DNA of 5,561 bases from Alphaproteobacteria bacterium (GTDB lineage Bacteria; Pseudomonadota; Alphaproteobacteria; Rhodospirillales; Magnetospirillaceae): positions 1-5,561 of the forward strand of contig JADFZP010000249.1 in the NCBI GenBank assembly GCA_015232485.1. Direction: 5' to 3'. Under the pieces are notes generated by a model. The model was not told the origin of the DNA and did no database searches. It saw nothing but the letters and a program-made list of their open reading frames with translations. Within the stretch, counting starts at the first letter, position 1. Each line of letters opens with the position of its first letter. This document shows positions 4,330 through 5,561 of the stretch, one piece after another. A program made the translations under genes and the position numbers.

Positions 4330-5009
4330 GGGCGATGGTGCTGGCCGCCGGGCTGGGCCTGCGCATGCGCCCGATCACCGAGCGCCTGCCCAAGCCGCTG
4401 GTCGAGGTGGCGGGGCGAAGCATGCTCGACCGCGTGTTCGATCATCTCGACGCCTTCGGCATCGAGCGGCGGGTGGTCAATCTGCACCACCTGGGCGGCA
4501 TGATCCGCGACCATCTCGCCGGGCGGGCCGACGTCGATTTCTCGGACGAGCCGGTGTTGCTGGAGACCGGCGGCGGGGTCGCCAAGGCGCTGCCCCTGCT
4601 GGGCGGCGAGCCGTTCCTCGTCGCCAACGCCGACATCGTGTGGCTGGACGGCCCCACCCCCGCCTTGACGCGCATGGCCCAAGCCTGGGACGGCGCGGCG
4701 ATGGACGCCTTGCTGCTGCTGCAACCGGCCGCCTCGGCGTTCGGCTATGACGGGCGGGGCGATTTCAGCCTGGATGCGGACGGCGCGCCGCGGCGGCGCC
4801 GCGAGGGCGAGACGGCGCCGTTCATCTTCGCGGGAGTGCAGATCCTGAAGCCCGAACTGTTCCGCGACGTGCCGCAAGGGCCGTTCTCGCTGAACCTGAT
4901 CTACGACCGGGCGCTGGCCGCGGGCCGGCTGCGCGCCATCGTCCACGACGGAAAATGGTTCCACGTCGGCACGCCGGCGGCGCTGGACGAGGTCCACGGC
5001 CTGATATGA
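4326..5009 (+). CDS. murU: MurU, N-acetylmuramate-1-phosphate uridylyltransferase
   Basis: MurU transfers UMP from UTP to MurNAc-1-phosphate, giving UDP-MurNAc and completing the recycling route begun by AmgK. The 227-residue length matches a minimal sugar-1-phosphate nucleotidyltransferase. The nucleotide-binding signature LAAGLGLRMRPIT is at 6-18, PKPL with K23 at 22-25, the ETGGG uracil-site motif at 80-84, N101-A-D-I with metal-binding D103, and WFHVGTP at 211-217. The start is GTG 4326, which overlaps the amgK stop (GTGA) and gives MRAMVLAAG, the family's usual N-terminus; an ATG at 4335 would cut the first strand. A weak GGAG lies 10 nt upstream. The open frame extends far upstream inside amgK but is not coding there. 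A related mannose-1-phosphate guanylyltransferase role is possible in principle, but pairing with amgK favours MurU. Confidence 0.9.
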   Translation: MRAMVLAAGLGLRMRPITERLPKPLVEVAGRSMLDRVFDHLDAFGIERRVVNLHHLGGMIRDHLAGRADVDFSDEPVLLETGGGVAKALPLLGGEPFLVANADIVWLDGPTPALTRMAQAWDGAAMDALLLLQPAASAFGYDGRGDFSLDADGAPRRRREGETAPFIFAGVQILKPELFRDVPQGPFSLNLIYDRALAAGRLRAIVHDGKWFHVGTPAALDEVHGLI

Positions 5010-5561
5010 CCGAGATCGCCCCCGCCGTCTTCACCATTCCGCCCGGCTGGTCGTTCGTCGACGCGCTGGCGCGGGGGATGATGGAGCGGGCCGGCGGCGA
5101 TCCGATGGCGCTGTCGCGACCGCTGGTCCTGCTGCCCACCCGCCGCGCCTGCCGCGCCCTGCGCGACGCCTTCCTGCGATTGAGCGAAGGCCGCCCGCTG
5201 CTGCTGCCGCGCATGTGGGCGCTGGGCGAACCCGACGAGGACGAGGCGGTGTTGCAGGGCGACCTGGAATTGCCGCCGGCCATGCCGCCGCTGCGCCGCC
5301 AATTGCTGCTCGCCCGGCTGGTGATGGCGCTGGGCGGCGGGACGTCGCCCGAGCAGGCCGCCCAACTGGCCGGCGAACTCGGCCATCTGCTCGATCAGGT
5401 GCGGACGGAAGGGCTGGAATTCGACGGGCTGGAAAAGCTGGTCCCCGCCGAATTCGCCGAGCACTGGCAAAAGACCCTCGATTTCCTGCGCATCCTGACC
5501 CACCACTGGCCGCTGATCGTCGAGCAGGACGGCTGCATGGACGGCAGCCTGCGCCGCCTGC
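5006..5561 (+). CDS. addB: AddB, double-strand-break repair helicase-nuclease subunit (N-terminal part)
   Basis: The frame opens at ATG 5006, overlaps the murU stop by 4 nt (ATGA) and stays open for 185 codons to the window end, so the C-terminus is missing. AddB partners AddA in the RecBCD-like complex that resects double-strand breaks and loads RecA. Visible features are LLPTRRACRALRDAFLRL (about 45-62), the strand RPLLLPRMWALGEPDEDEA (66-84), and a helical region with AAQLAGELGHLLDQV (118-132) and EHWQKTLDFLRIL (152-164). These match the N-terminus of alphaproteobacterial AddB. No GxxGxGKT Walker A motif is seen in this part. The nuclease domain would lie beyond the window. Ribosome binding is weak (GAGG at 13 nt), which fits coupling to murU. 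addA would be expected next. Confidence 0.85.
   Translation, partial: MTEIAPAVFTIPPGWSFVDALARGMMERAGGDPMALSRPLVLLPTRRACRALRDAFLRLSEGRPLLLPRMWALGEPDEDEAVLQGDLELPPAMPPLRRQLLLARLVMALGGGTSPEQAAQLAGELGHLLDQVRTEGLEFDGLEKLVPAEFAEHWQKTLDFLRILTHHWPLIVEQDGCMDGSLRRL

Noticed and set aside
4200..4997. 265-codon minus-strand open frame opposite murU
   Set aside because: It is the antisense shadow of murU, with Gln/Arg/His-rich composition and no domain.

Overview
The window is high-GC DNA, most likely from an alphaproteobacterium of the Rhodospirillales (Magnetospirillum/Phaeospirillum-like). This is inferred from codon use, from the tsaE-amgK-murU-addB gene order, and from the dispersed palindromic repeats at the left end. 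No rRNA or tRNA gene fixes the taxonomy.

Layout. Positions 1-284 hold no gene. They contain a cluster of short palindromic repeats, including two identical 50-bp copies 139 bp apart. Positions 285-1714 (minus strand) carry a compact three-gene set read from right to left: a Phd/YefM-type antitoxin, a VapC-like PIN-domain toxin, and a cysteine-rich protein I do not recognise. Both junctions in this set have the same form, a TGA stop, one C, then the next ATG. Positions 1762-2772 (minus strand) encode a thioredoxin-reductase-like ferredoxin/flavodoxin-NADP+ reductase. It reads toward the toxin-antitoxin genes and ends 47 bp before the antitoxin.

A 110-bp divergent intergenic region (2773-2882) separates this leftward group from a rightward operon. 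It contains two back-to-back promoter candidates and a perfect 12-bp palindrome.

The rightward operon runs from 2883 to the window end. It encodes TsaE (ATPase of the tRNA t6A-modification machinery), AmgK (anomeric MurNAc/GlcNAc kinase), MurU (MurNAc-1-phosphate uridylyltransferase) and the N-terminal part of AddB (double-strand-break repair). All three junctions overlap, by 8, 4 and 4 nt, so the genes are probably co-transcribed and translationally coupled. AmgK and MurU act in sequence: they return MurNAc salvaged from cell-wall turnover to UDP-MurNAc, bypassing the fosfomycin-sensitive de novo steps. TsaE and AddB are neighbours without a metabolic link to that pathway.

Most of the window is ordinary. 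The part least explained by known families is the cysteine-rich third gene attached to the toxin-antitoxin pair. The repeat cluster and the apparently leaderless tsaE start also merit a look. I do not see convincing evidence of a wholly new system.
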